Position numbers and translations under genes: made by a program
From: G963665495 sp963677785
GTDB taxonomy: Bacteria; Desulfobacterota; Desulfovibrionia; Desulfovibrionales; Desulfovibrionaceae
Direction: 5' to 3'
Assembly (NCBI GenBank): GCA_963677785.2
Contig: CAXXDH010000003.1
Location: forward strand, 4,195,067 to 4,259,066
DNA: 64,000 nt
Shown here: positions 42,878-51,941 of the stretch, piece by piece
Layout: each line of letters starts with the position of its first letter
How positions within the stretch are numbered: position 1 is the stretch's first letter
The notes under the pieces: generated by a model
Databases searched by the model: none
Seen by the model: only the letters and a program-made list of their open reading frames with translations
Told to the model about the DNA's origin: nothing

Positions 42878-43081
42878 ATGATCGGAGGACTCGGAATTTG
42901 GGAACTGCTGCTCATCCTTGGTATCGTCCTGGTAATCTTTGGCGCCAATAAGCTGCCGGAGATCGGAGGAGGAATGGGCAAGGCCATCAGGAATTTCAAA
43001 AAGGCGACTTCTGAACCTGAAGAAATTGATGTTACGCCTAAAAAAGACGACGAGCCGGCCAAAAAAGAATCCGACGCTTAG
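42878..43081 (+). CDS. tatA: Twin-arginine translocase subunit TatA
   Basis: 67 aa: a short membrane helix (IWELLLILGIVLVIFGANKLPEIGGGMGKAIRNFKKA), with the FG hinge and amphipathic helix of TatA/E, and an acidic/Lys tail (EEIDVTPKKDDEPAKKESDA). Forms the pore of the Tat export system for folded redox proteins. Monocistronic here, with TTTGGAGGC upstream and a strong terminator after it. Confidence 0.95.
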   Translation: MIGGLGIWELLLILGIVLVIFGANKLPEIGGGMGKAIRNFKKATSEPEEIDVTPKKDDEPAKKESDA

Positions 43082-43113
43082 ACTCGCCAGGTAAGACTGC
43101 AGAACAGATAGTC

Positions 43114-43170
43114 AAAAACACGTACGCAGACCCGAAACGGCCAGACACCGTTTCGGGTTATCGTGTTTTT
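43114..43170. terminator. Terminator between tatA and the envelope operon
   Basis: ACCCGAAACGG-CCAGACA-CCGTTTCGGGT inside an AAAAACACG/CGTGTTTTT outer pair; bidirectional between convergent genes. Confidence 0.8.
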
Positions 43171-43179
43171 GGACTTTTG

Positions 43180-44103
43180 TTAGTACTCCGCCCCGCTCCA
43201 GGCATACGTCAAACCCGAATTGGCAATATACCCCTCCATACGGTCCGCAAATCCCTGTTGGTCAAATACCTCCACCTCCCATTCGGCTTCGATTCCCAAC
43301 GTGTTCATGTCGATTTTCTGCAATTTGGAACGCGCTACCAGGCTTTTCCATTTGCCGAACACCGCATCGAATACATATACTTTGTCCGGCGAACTGAATC
43401 CTCGGATAATTACAATCCCGGTGCGGGCTTGGACGTTTTTAGGAGCTTCTTCCTTTTGTGCGGGAGCCAGAGAAGCGAAATAATGCGCCCAGAGTTTTTT
43501 CCAGACCGGCGCGAGTTGCTTCCCCTGTTCGCTGAACTGTCCGTATCCGGTATCCAGGGAACCTCTCCAGACACCTTCCGCTTTCAACAACTTGAGCGAA
43601 GGCATCACATCAACAGCGGGCTCAAGCCCGCTCTGCGCCATCAGCGCGTCCAGTTCCTGTTTGTCTTCCGGCGTAGCTCCCTGCAAATCCAACTGAAAAC
43701 TTCGCTTTTTGTTCAGCGTATAATAAAGACCGGACAAACGCAGCTTTTTGGAAAGGGCCTGTTCGTCAAAGATCACCTCCATGACCAGCAGATTCCCTGA
43801 CGCATCCGGATCCAGAACTTCAACACTCCGTACGAATTCTATCTGATTGGAGCCGACCAAGGTGCGCAAAACTTTTTGACGATCTGCCGACAACTTTTTC
43901 GGCAGCATAGCCAACGCCTTGTTGTACAAGGCGTCTTCCAACGTCTGCTTTTTGACACGTTCGACACTCTGCGCCTGACTCTCGCCTTCCTGCTGCTTCA
44001 CAAGCGCCTGGATCATCTCGGTCCATCCTGCTGCCGGAAACAGCAGCACCCCCAGCAACATGCCGGCCAATACGGCGGCAACTGACCTCCCCGAATGGTA
44101 CAT
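43180..44103 (-). CDS. Exported protein of the LPP20/SLH operon
   Basis: 307 aa with a signal peptide (VAAVLAGMLLGVLLFPAAGWT, cleavage about residue 28). The mature start SQAQSVERVKKQTLEDALYNKALAMLPKKLS resembles the repeated ARxxALxDAL pattern of periplasmic flagellar/LPS-accessory proteins (FlgT/FlgO-like), but identity is not established. The rest is mixed alpha/beta with no catalytic motif. Third gene of a leftward operon with the SLH lipoprotein (29 bp away) and the LPP20 protein. Predicted periplasmic. Confidence 0.6.
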   Translation of the reverse strand: MYHSGRSVAAVLAGMLLGVLLFPAAGWTEMIQALVKQQEGESQAQSVERVKKQTLEDALYNKALAMLPKKLSADRQKVLRTLVGSNQIEFVRSVEVLDPDASGNLLVMEVIFDEQALSKKLRLSGLYYTLNKKRSFQLDLQGATPEDKQELDALMAQSGLEPAVDVMPSLKLLKAEGVWRGSLDTGYGQFSEQGKQLAPVWKKLWAHYFASLAPAQKEEAPKNVQARTGIVIIRGFSSPDKVYVFDAVFGKWKSLVARSKLQKIDMNTLGIEAEWEVEVFDQQGFADRMEGYIANSGLTYAWSGAEY

Positions 44104-44132
44104 GAGCCTCTCTCTTCAAGATTCAATTTGCA

Positions 44133-45317
44133 TTAAAAAACATTCAACTCGGACTTCAACTTCTTGATTGCCAGCACGGCGTCAACTCCCGGCACCGGAG
44201 ACAACGGCTCAAAGCTACCGCTCCTGACGCCCGTATTCAAGACCCCCCTGGTGGTGCAGAGCATGACTGCGTTGAAATAGGGCAAATCGGAACGCACATC
44301 CGTAAACGGGCTGGCCTGTCCGAAATATCGCGTATACAGTCCGGGATCATTCGTTGCTCTGGCAAAAATATCTTCCAGAATCATGGCCACTTCCGCTTTG
44401 CTCAAGGGCTGGTTCGGACGGAAGGAACCATCGGGAAACGGCTGAAGCCCGCGGATGCCGTAAGAAATAACCATTTCAATGTCCTGCTGCAGCGGATGTC
44501 CGGACACATCCCGGACCTTTGGCGCTGCAGCGCTTTGCGCTGCAGCGTCAGGACTTTTGAACGACCCGTCGGCAAGTTCCTGGGTACGAGAAAAAAAACG
44601 TTCAAAGCCGAGTTCTTCCGTCAGCAACGCGGCCATGTCGGCCCTGGAGACTTCGTCCATCAACGCTATCCGCTTGCCGATCAAAGTCTCGGGTTCGGCG
44701 CGCCGGACTTTTTGCACCAGTTCCCAGCGCTGCTTGGCCTTGTCCTCCATGCCCCGCCCCAACCGTACGGTACGGTCGAACATTTCTTCAGCGCGTTCAA
44801 AACGCAAGGCCTGCAAATAGGCTTCGCCCTGATAAAAATACAGCGAAGGATCTTCAAGTTTCGGATCATCGTCGATCAGGTCCATTGCATCGTCAAACGC
44901 GTCTTCACTTTCTTCCACCAGCTCTTCCGCGTCCATCTTCCCTTTGGCCGCCAGGGCTGTATAAGCTCTGATTTTGGCTATATACGAACGCAATTCCTGA
45001 TCCGGAGTTTTGGCTTCATCCTCACCGTCTTCAATCTGGTCCAGAGAAGCGCTTTCGTCACCCTGTATGGCTTTGGCCAAGCCCTTGCCTGCCAGAGCCG
45101 GCCCGTAGTCCGGATCCAGTTCGAGGGCACGATTGAATGCCTGCATGGCGCGGACCGGATCTTTCTTGTCCAAAAAATGCATGCCCGTACGGTAATGGTG
45201 TTCGGGCGTATCCATGGATCCTGTTGGAACGCGCGGTTCTTTGCCGCAGCCTGCAAGCCAGACCACTGCGAGAAGCAGGCAGATGATCAGGCGTACGCGC
45301 GTATGTGTGCTTTCCAT
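44133..45317 (-). CDS. Lipoprotein with TPR and S-layer homology repeats
   Basis: 394 aa. Lipobox WLAGC at residues about 20-24, then TPR repeats (EHHYRTGMHFLDKKDPVRAMQAFNRALELDPDYGPALAGKGLAKA; later YFYQGEAYLQALRFERAEEMFDRTV) and C-terminal S-layer-homology-like segments (GIRGLQPFPDGSFRPNQPLSKAEVAMILEDIF; ARGVLNTGVRSGSFEPLSPV-type). SLH domains usually bind cell-wall polysaccharide; with a lipid anchor this could link outer membrane and peptidoglycan. Between two other exported proteins in one operon. Confidence 0.75.
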   Translation of the reverse strand: MESTHTRVRLIICLLLAVVWLAGCGKEPRVPTGSMDTPEHHYRTGMHFLDKKDPVRAMQAFNRALELDPDYGPALAGKGLAKAIQGDESASLDQIEDGEDEAKTPDQELRSYIAKIRAYTALAAKGKMDAEELVEESEDAFDDAMDLIDDDPKLEDPSLYFYQGEAYLQALRFERAEEMFDRTVRLGRGMEDKAKQRWELVQKVRRAEPETLIGKRIALMDEVSRADMAALLTEELGFERFFSRTQELADGSFKSPDAAAQSAAAPKVRDVSGHPLQQDIEMVISYGIRGLQPFPDGSFRPNQPLSKAEVAMILEDIFARATNDPGLYTRYFGQASPFTDVRSDLPYFNAVMLCTTRGVLNTGVRSGSFEPLSPVPGVDAVLAIKKLKSELNVF

Positions 45318-45364
45318 AAGTTCTCTCCTCTCGCGGTCATTTCAGGACAATCTGTCCGGACCGG

Positions 45365-46297
45365 TTAATCCAGCACGACCATGACCCGGCATTTTTCCAG
45401 AAAATTCTGCGTCTTGCTCAAGTCCCGGATAAGTTCGGCACTTTCATTGTCCACTATGATATCCGTACCTGCCCGTCCTGCCGCACGCAAAGCCTTGATG
45501 GTGACAGGGTTGGGCGCAACCCTGGGATTCTGCCTGGCGGACTCCATGCTTTTCGCATATCCGACCATTCCCTGTCGGATGGCGTATTGCCTGTCAACCT
45601 TAGATGTTCCATAGACCTCATTGCCGTTTTCGTCCAGGATACGCGGGCTCAACGCGGGTTTTACTCCCAGGCCTTGGGCATCCACAATCAAACCGGTATA
45701 AGCGCCCCCTAACGAAGCGACAACCTGAACGTTTTCTGGCAGCGCCGGACGAGAAGGCATTTTGGGCGGCCGGTAGCCTTTCACGGGTTGTTCATCATAC
45801 CTATTGGCTCTGTCCACCGGCCCGAGCGGCCCGTTTACAGCCATGACGCCCCGCCCCTTTGGCAAGAGCTCCTCGGACAATCCCCCATGCAGATCCATGC
45901 CCACCGAGACTTCGACGGATCCGTCGGACATGTACCCCGTATCCAATACCTGAGCGCTCTTCAAAAAGCCTCGGACGCTGGAAAGTACGGCATCATTGGA
46001 TACAATGTAATTCTGCACATTGGTGGTCGAATCAATTTGAACTCCTTTGAGAAGCTCCAGTAAATTGCGTCTCGCAACCACAGTGGCGGCCCGCAACCCC
46101 ATGGCCCGGGCCTGGGCCACATTGGTTGCGTTCGCCGGAGGCGCGCCTATGCCCTTGGCCGTAACCTTCCCGTTGCTCCAGTCGATACTGCCGTTTTCAA
46201 ACTGCTGTACGTAGCCCGCCTCCTGCTGCGCAAAGGCGGTCGATACGACAAACAGTGCCAATATAAGAACAGCCGCATAAACCGCCCTTACAAACAT
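45365..46297 (-). CDS. LPP20-domain periplasmic protein
   Basis: 310 aa with a signal peptide (AAVLILALFVVSTAFA, cleavage before QQEAGY). The segment AKGIGAPPANATNVAQARAMGLRAATVVARRNLLELLKGVQIDSTTNVQNYIVSNDAV is the LPP20 pattern seen in Helicobacter LPP20 and in the flagellar lipoprotein FlgP, with GRGVMAVNG later. No lipobox Cys, so soluble in the periplasm. First gene of the operon that also encodes the SLH lipoprotein and the 307-aa exported protein; likely an envelope or flagellar accessory complex. Confidence 0.7.
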   Translation of the reverse strand: MFVRAVYAAVLILALFVVSTAFAQQEAGYVQQFENGSIDWSNGKVTAKGIGAPPANATNVAQARAMGLRAATVVARRNLLELLKGVQIDSTTNVQNYIVSNDAVLSSVRGFLKSAQVLDTGYMSDGSVEVSVGMDLHGGLSEELLPKGRGVMAVNGPLGPVDRANRYDEQPVKGYRPPKMPSRPALPENVQVVASLGGAYTGLIVDAQGLGVKPALSPRILDENGNEVYGTSKVDRQYAIRQGMVGYAKSMESARQNPRVAPNPVTIKALRAAGRAGTDIIVDNESAELIRDLSKTQNFLEKCRVMVVLD

Positions 46298-46591
46298 GAG
46301 CTTTTCTCCTGGTTTACTGACATTTTGCTCACAGCCTCATACCCTCCAGCCGGTTGTTACACACAACCGGTATTTTTTTTCGTCTTTGCAAAAAAATCGC
46401 CAAACATTTTCTTTCAGAATATTTCAAGATGTTATGATACAAACTGAGTGACTGAACAACTTTCGCTCTCCACTTGCCCGTCAAAAGCCCGTCTGATAGG
46501 TTGCGTTATATTTTGCACAAACTTGTGACCGCAGCATGCCGACTTGTCATCGACCTTTGTCTCGATCACCCGAATGATCCGGAGTACGGCT

Positions 46592-47083
46592 ATGGAACTA
46601 TATTTGATGCAACACGGGGCCTGTCTGCCCAAGGAACTGGAACCGGATCAGCCTTTGAGTCCGGTGGGATACGATCAGGTCGAACGTACGGGCACTGCCC
46701 TACGCAGGATGGGCGCTGATTTTGATGCCGTTCTGTGCAGCCCTAAAACCCGTTCTGTTGAATCCGCCCAAATAGTTGCCCGGTGTACGGGCTTCCCAGA
46801 AAAAGCCATTGTTGTAACGGATGCGGTAAAGGCCATGGCGCCTCCGACCGCGCTTTTCGAACTGCTGCAGGAGCGCGGGAATCTGCAACGCGTGTTTGTT
46901 GCCGGGCATCTCCCGAATCTTGGGGAGGTGGCGTCCCTGCTGATCACGGATAACTGCAAGGCAGCCATTCAAATAGAAAACGCCGGTCTGATGCGGCTGG
47001 AAGTACTGAATTTCGAACGTCCAGCAGGTACGCTGCTGTGGTACATGACCCCCGGACAACTCAAGCTTTTTTCCGGCATATAG
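46592..47083 (+). CDS. sixA: SixA-like phosphohistidine phosphatase
   Basis: Start at ATG 46592 (GGAG 7 bases before; earlier in-frame starts lack one). 163 aa of the histidine phosphatase superfamily: ELYLMQHGACLP holds the catalytic His (Arg of RHG replaced by Gln), LSPVGYDQVERTGTALRRMGADFDAVLCSPKTRSVESAQIVA the phosphate pocket, and RVFVAGHLPNLGEVASLL the second His. SixA removes phosphate from Hpt domains of hybrid kinases. Its neighbour 36 bp downstream encodes a receiver-Hpt protein, a natural substrate. Confidence 0.85.
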   Translation: MELYLMQHGACLPKELEPDQPLSPVGYDQVERTGTALRRMGADFDAVLCSPKTRSVESAQIVARCTGFPEKAIVVTDAVKAMAPPTALFELLQERGNLQRVFVAGHLPNLGEVASLLITDNCKAAIQIENAGLMRLEVLNFERPAGTLLWYMTPGQLKLFSGI

Positions 47084-47119
47084 TGATTGAACTTTCAGGA
47101 ATGTTTTTCGGAGAACCTG

Positions 47120-47959
47120 ATGAACGTCTCAAAAAACCTGCAGTCCGCCAGTACCGACAAGATTACCGCCCCTCCCATCAGCCAACACCATATGCCGCGT
47201 GTTCTTCTGGCAGAAGACTGCCCGATAACCGCCCTGTCGATCAAAGAACTGCTCTACCAGTACGGCTATGACGTCACCGTGGAAGACAATGGAAACGCCG
47301 CTCTCAAGACCTTGAGCGCTTCTGCGTTTGATTTTGTTCTGATGGATCTCGAAATGCCGATAATGGACGGTTTCGAAGCATGCCGTCGCCTGCGCTCAGG
47401 GCTCTCCGATTGTAGCAATCCCAATGTTCCAGTCATAGGCATGAGCGCCAACCCAACATCCTTACTCCGCAAAATTGCCCAAAAAATGGGCATGCATGAT
47501 GTTCTGGAAAAACCTATCGACTTTGATGTGCTCACAAACATTCTGCTGACTTTGAAAGTCACCCCGGACAAAAACTGCAGTGGTGCATGCGCGTACTATG
47601 CACAACAAACGTCCCCTCCTGCCCCTGTTGTTCTGGATAAAGAAGCTGCTTTGCAACGCCTGGCGGGAGACGATACGCTCTACGAAAAACTGCTGCGCCA
47701 ATTACGCGAAATACTCCCACAAAAAATACAAGCCCTGGCCGAAGCCATGAGGCAAAAGGATTTTGAAACAATAGAAATTTCGGCCCACAGCCTGGCCGGA
47801 TCCTTCGGGTCAGCTGGCGCACAGCAGTGTATGATCGAAGCGAAGAAAATCTGCCTTGCAGCCCGATCAAGTGATATGGATGCAGTTTGTGCAGGATATC
47901 AAAACTTCGAAGATGCTTTGGAAACGTTTCTCTGTTGCTTGGAAAATGAATTGAACTGA
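47120..47959 (+). CDS. Response regulator with receiver and Hpt domains
   Basis: Start placed at ATG 47120 with GGAG 6 bases upstream; a TTG at 47087 is in frame. About 279 aa. Receiver domain about 22-150: VLLAEDCPITALSIKEL (acidic pocket), VLMDLEMPIMDGFEACRRLR (phospho-acceptor Asp), GMSANP, VLEKPID (Lys). Linker, then an Hpt domain about 185-275 with H-box EISAHSLAGSFGSAGAQQC; the Lys often following (AHxLKG) is Ala here. No output domain, so it relays phosphate. Co-directional with sixA, suggesting one transcript and a paired function. Confidence 0.85.
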   Translation: MNVSKNLQSASTDKITAPPISQHHMPRVLLAEDCPITALSIKELLYQYGYDVTVEDNGNAALKTLSASAFDFVLMDLEMPIMDGFEACRRLRSGLSDCSNPNVPVIGMSANPTSLLRKIAQKMGMHDVLEKPIDFDVLTNILLTLKVTPDKNCSGACAYYAQQTSPPAPVVLDKEAALQRLAGDDTLYEKLLRQLREILPQKIQALAEAMRQKDFETIEISAHSLAGSFGSAGAQQCMIEAKKICLAARSSDMDAVCAGYQNFEDALETFLCCLENELN

Positions 47960-48088
47960 AGAATTCAAACAAACAATCTACGAGTCCCTGAGCGTAAAAC
48001 CCATACATTTTTTGTAAGCGCTCACACCCCAATCATCCACCAGCATGAATCCAGCTGAAATCAGAGTGCGAAATATTGAAAAAGGAAT

Positions 48089-48682
48089 TCATAGCGTCAA
48101 CCAGAACTGGAAGGTTCTTCTTCGCTGAATCCTGCACGTCTGGCGCAGGGACAAAATTCGTTCAGCCCAGCGGTTGCCTTTCTCGCTTGCAGTACCAAAG
48201 CTTCTTTTTCCCCAGATCACCGCGAAACGCAGCATTCTTTCCGCGTGGTTGTTCGTGGGCGCAACGCCTTCTTTATGAAGGAAGACCCAAAGCATATCCA
48301 TTTCGTCCTGAAGGCGTCGTACGAGAGTTCCCGCCTCATCCTTCCGGTCGCTGTATTTGGAAATCACACGAAGCAATCGCATATAAAATGCCGCCCACTG
48401 GCCGCGCGTAGGCGGCTCGTGGGCTATGTAGCAGAGACGTTGCAACTCCCGCAAAACCCATCTACCGCACTTGGCCAATTCAGGATCGTTGCGTTCGGAA
48501 AGCCCGCGAGCCCGGCGGATCAAGTGTGCAAGACATTCTTGACGCAGCTCTGCCCATTTTTGGTAAACGCCGTATCCATCACAGACAAGAATACCGTTCC
48601 AGTCCTTAATCAGCTCCAGAAAGGCGACCATGGAAAGTTGCGGATGCACCATGAAGTATGCCGCCGTCTGGCTGGCCATCAC
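48089..48682 (-). pseudogene. IS66-b transposase, C-terminal part (copy 1)
   Basis: Real coding from about WLWVMASQTAAYFMVHPQLS to the end. Contains GVYQKWAELRQECLAHLIRRARGL, and APTNNHAERMLRFAVIWGKRSFGT with the catalytic Glu. Separated from the N-terminal part by a shift at an A7 run near 48702. Confidence 0.8.
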
Positions 48683-49415
48683 CCACAGCCAAGTCAGCTT
48701 GTTTTTTTGTCCGCCACGATGTTTCGTCGATGTGGTTCACAGCTGCGCTTTGCGCTACGTCGCCAATTGCTTCGTAATGAGGTTCGATGGCTGTGGATAC
48801 GCGATCAAGTATTTTCTGGATACCACCCTGGCTGATGGGCAGATCGAAGACGGAGAAAAGAAAATCCTGAACAGCACGGCGGCTGTCGCCGTGCGCCCCG
48901 CAAAGCTCAGCTATCAACGCCGATATTCTTGGGCCGAACCCCGCGCGGTTCTCGGGAGGTACGAGCGCCTTGTTGAGCTTGCCGCAGCAGCTGCAACGCC
49001 CGCAGTGCAGTCCGATGTGTTTGACGATCAACTCAGTCGGAGGCAGTTCGATAAATTGATGGATGTAATAAGGCTCAAAATCGTAAAATTCGGTTCCGCC
49101 GCATTCGCATTGAGTCGGAAACTGCTCAATAACTTCAGTTGGCCGAAGACACTGTTGCCGATGCCCTTTACGCTTGCGACGGCTTTTTGATTTTTTACTG
49201 GGTTTCTCTTGGGTATTTTTGAAGGGGTTGTCACTGGAGGGAGGCTTGTTGGAATTGGACGAATTTTGATTGAGCCTGGCTTCGAGCTGCAAGACACGAG
49301 CTTTGAGCATTTGGTTCTCGTCAAAAAGATCAGAAACAAACCCCAGCATGGGCCAAGGCGTGTTGCTGACTACTTCTGCGGAAACCTTTTCGGCGATAGG
49401 CGTAAGTTCGTCCAT
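48606..49415 (-). pseudogene. IS66-b transposase, N-terminal part (copy 1)
   Basis: MDELTPIAEKVSAEVV..., a coiled coil, NSSNSNKPPSSDNPFK, a zinc-finger-like CECGG...CGRCSCCGK segment, and the start of the DDE domain (AVNHIDETSWRTKKQ). After KKQ the frame is wrong; one A fewer in the A7 run would give TKNKLTWLWVMAS. Confidence 0.8.
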
Positions 49416-49506
49416 GCTATAAAAATGAACATTTTTTAGAAAAAGTCTACACCCTGTGAGTGCTTACAGTTAATCCTAAATCGTGCGCTTCAGCCACTGC
49501 AAGACA

Positions 49507-49540
49507 GGAGTTGACCCGATTTCGTGGACAAGTAATCCTG
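49507..49540 (-). mobile_element. IS3 terminal remnant
   Basis: GGAGTTGACCCGATTTCGTGG, the end of the IS3 at 4797-5988, alone between IS66-b and the IS5-type element; also present in the right arm near 61580-61613. Confidence 0.6.
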
Positions 49541-49736
49541 CTGGTGGGAAAGGACTTTGGTGGCAGTGAATTCTTCGGATGCTTCCATAGTGAACAGATC
49601 TTTTGACAAGCAGCTATCGGACTGAAACATATCAAAGCGTTTCTATAAGTATTAAGGAACCGCTGATTTAATCCTGTTTTATGATCGTCAACCGACTGAT
49701 TTTCCAGTATAGTTCTCTCATCCATGGGAGGAATTC

Positions 49737-50267
49737 ATGAAACAGCTCAGTTTTAGTGACGTCGAGTACAGTTTGCGCAAACGGATGACAAAACGTGAAA
49801 AATTTTTGCGGGCTATGGATGAGTTCATCCCCTGGGAAGAATGGGTGTCCTACATTGAGCCTTACTACCCGAGGGGTCGGCGCGGACGTCCGCCCATGGG
49901 CATCGAAAAAATGCTGCGCATGTATCTTTTACAGTGCTGGTTCAACCTTTCGGATGAAGGCGTGGAAGATGCCATTTATGACAGCTACGCTTTGCGCTGG
50001 TTCATGAAAATCAATTTTGTCGACGAACAGGTGCCGGATGCCACAACGTTGCTCAAGTTTCGGCATTTGTTGGAAGAACACAATATTGCCAAGGTTTTTT
50101 TCCAGGCATTTACCTCCACGCTTGAAAAGTGCGGTTATCTGATGCGCGGCGGCAGCATTGTGGATGCCACGCTCATTCAGGCTCCGAGCTCGACCAAAAA
50201 TGAAAAGAAAGAGCGTGATCCCGAGATGCACCAGACCAAAAAAGCAACCAGTATTATTTCGGCATGA
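49737..50267 (+). pseudogene. IS5-type transposase, N-terminal part (copy 2)
   Basis: Same as copy 1 up to HQTKK; one G is missing in the AAAAAAGG run near 50245, so the frame ends in ATSIISA-stop. Confidence 0.82.
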
Positions 50268-50716
50268 AGTCCCACATTGGCGTGGACGCGGGCAGCGGCT
50301 ATGTACACAGCCTGGAAACCACTGCCGCCAATGTTCATGACATAAAGATGGCATCACGCCTCCTGCGTGAAGATGATGAGGTGGTCTACGGGGATGCGGG
50401 CTACATTGGCATTGAAAAGCGAGAGGAAATAGCCGGTAATGAGCATTTTTGCTCCATTGACTACCGAATCAATCGGCGAGTGGGGAGCGTGCAGAAGGTT
50501 CCTGACTATCTGCCCAATTGGGAGAAACAAATCGAGCGGCGCAAATCCTCGGTCCGTTGCAAGGTGGAGCACCCGTTCCTGATCGTCAAACGCTTCTTTG
50601 GGTACAGCAAGGCAGTCTACCGTGGCCTAGCTAAAAATACGCACCGGTTGCATATGCTGTTCACCAGCGCGAACATCTTGATGTTCATCCGGGCTGGCAG
50701 GCCACTGCCAGCCTGA
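50264..50716 (+). pseudogene. IS5-type transposase, C-terminal part (copy 2)
   Basis: Begins inside the ancestral frame at MKSHIGVDAGSGYVHSLE and runs to the native end (HMLFTSANILMFIRAGRPLPA), so it preserves the C-terminus lost in copy 1. Confidence 0.82.
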
Positions 50717-50872
50717 GGAGACGTGCGCCCTCTTCCGGATAAAAGGGCGTTATTCAGGTAAAATAACAGTAAAAATCGAGGAAAATTTGACAAAAAAGGG
50801 CTCCCGACTCTGAATTTTTGAAAATATTCGGCGACAAGTTCAGGAGACCCTTATTGATCAGTGCTTCCTTAA

Positions 50873-50912
50873 AAAAGCGGCGCCGAATCCTTCAGCGCCG
50901 TTCTCTGTGACT
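50873..50912. terminator. Terminator of the lipoprotein gene
   Basis: AGCGGCGC/GCGCCGTT stem next to the IS target; serves the leftward gene at 50918. Confidence 0.5.
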
Positions 50913-50917
50913 TGAAG

Positions 50918-51442
50918 TTATTCTTCTTTCTTTTTAGAAGATGCCTTTAGACAGAGCCCCTCCAATTTCCGCATTGTTGCGCAATCTGTAAGCCAGGTGT
51001 TTTGCTGTACTTCCTGCAGCGTGTGCATTTCTTTATCATCATAGCTTTTTGTTTCCCCGTTGGAGCAGGAAAGCCCCCAACCGCTGAAACGCGGAACGAC
51101 CTGATCATTTTCCAGGCCGAAAACAGCGACGTGCATCATGCCTTTTATGGCTTTCTGTTCTTCAGAAGACCATTTTTCAAAGTCTTCCTTTTCACAGGTA
51201 TCAGCCATTATTTTTGCCATATCATATTCTGACTCAAACTGAACAAGATAGGTGTCCCCTTTGTCTTTGATCGACTTCCATTTAGGATTGGCAAAATAGC
51301 TGTAGCTGCTGTACACCGTTCCAAGAGGTGAACTCTTAACCGTCTGCAGTAACTTTTCAGGATCCTTCGAAATGTCATTACCACATCCGGTTACGACAAG
51401 AGCAACAAGCATACAAATTATAAACAGGCAATAGTTACGCAC
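50918..51442 (-). CDS. Hypothetical lipoprotein
   Basis: 174 aa with signal helix CLFIICMLVALVV and lipobox VTGC (Cys 20). The mature protein is soluble, with KWKSIKDKGDTYLVQFESEYDMAKIM and Cys residues at CEKE, SCSN, DCAT and LCLK that could pair. Ends in a KKKEE tail. Not recognised. GGAGGAAACA upstream gives a ribosome-binding site. It lies alone between IS elements. Confidence 0.65.
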   Translation of the reverse strand: MRNYCLFIICMLVALVVTGCGNDISKDPEKLLQTVKSSPLGTVYSSYSYFANPKWKSIKDKGDTYLVQFESEYDMAKIMADTCEKEDFEKWSSEEQKAIKGMMHVAVFGLENDQVVPRFSGWGLSCSNGETKSYDDKEMHTLQEVQQNTWLTDCATMRKLEGLCLKASSKKKEE

Positions 51443-51564
51443 GGTTTGTTTCCTCCGGCTTAGGATTTGTACTCGAATGCATCCATAATTAAAAAAAATA
51501 TAAAACTGCCCAACGTTAAGGAATAAGGCAGACCTTTAGTCAAAAGCCAGGACTTTGGCAACCT

Positions 51565-51677
51565 GGAGTTCCCCCGATTCTGTGGACGATTTTCGACTTG
51601 GGGCCTCATGAAGCGAGCCCGTACCCTTTTTCATAAGCCAAAGGCGACATGTAGTCGAGAGCAGAATGTAGCCGGTG
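51565..51677 (-). mobile_element. IS3 3'-end remnant
   Basis: Terminal GGAGTTCCCCCGATTCTGTGG and the last codons of orfB (HSALDYMSPLAYEKGYGLAS-stop on the complement). It supplies the end missing from the copy at 4797-5988. Cut by ISAs1 at 51678. Confidence 0.7.
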
Positions 51678-51692
51678 CAGGGCGACCGCATC

Positions 51693-51941
51693 TTAATTGC
51701 CGAATACGGTCTTGAATGCGAAGTCTATGTCCCAAGAGGAAACCAATTTTGCTTTTTTAAAACTCATCCCCTTAGGTTTATTAAGTTTTATGAGATTTAG
51801 CACCGTTTTTCTGATAGTTGCCAAGTTCTCAGGGGCGTGATCCTTTCTGATGCGTGATTCATCCTCTCGAAAAGTCATATCCAGAACCCAATGTAGGGAG
51901 TTTTCAATCCCCCAATGGTCACGTATTGCGCCAAGCAACAT
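51693..51941 (-). pseudogene. ISAs1 transposase, C-terminal part
   Basis: MLLGAIRDHWGIENSLHWVLDMTFREDESRIRKDHAPENLATIRKTVLNLIKLNK..., with the catalytic Glu in GIENSLHW. In a different frame from the upstream part; the shift lies near 51965. Confidence 0.8.

Larger units (their letters stand above)
48014..49467 (-). mobile_element. IS66-family element (subtype b), copy 1
   Basis: Ends GTAAGCGCTCAC (48014) and complement GTAAGCACTCAC (49467). Single tnpC-type gene, frameshifted. Forms part of an inverted repeat with 61653-62851. Confidence 0.8.
48269..50523. repeat. Left arm of a 2.25-kb inverted repeat
   Basis: Inverted copy of 60597-62851; corresponding positions add up to about 111120. 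Comprises most of IS66-b, a spacer with an IS3 end, and most of the IS5-type element. Confidence 0.85.
49656..50868 (+). mobile_element. IS5-type element, copy 2, with TTAA duplication
   Basis: 1213 bp; TTAA at 49652-49655 and 50869-50872. Transposase broken by a 1-bp deletion. Confidence 0.9.

Noticed and set aside
44496..45368. Long + strand frame opposite the SLH lipoprotein
   Set aside because: Shadow of the TPR-SLH gene, rich in Phe, Gln and His as typical for antisense frames.
49447..49725. 92-codon frame in the spacer between IS66-b and the IS5-type element
   Set aside because: Runs across IS ends and an IS3 scar; same in the inverted copy; no gene-like features.
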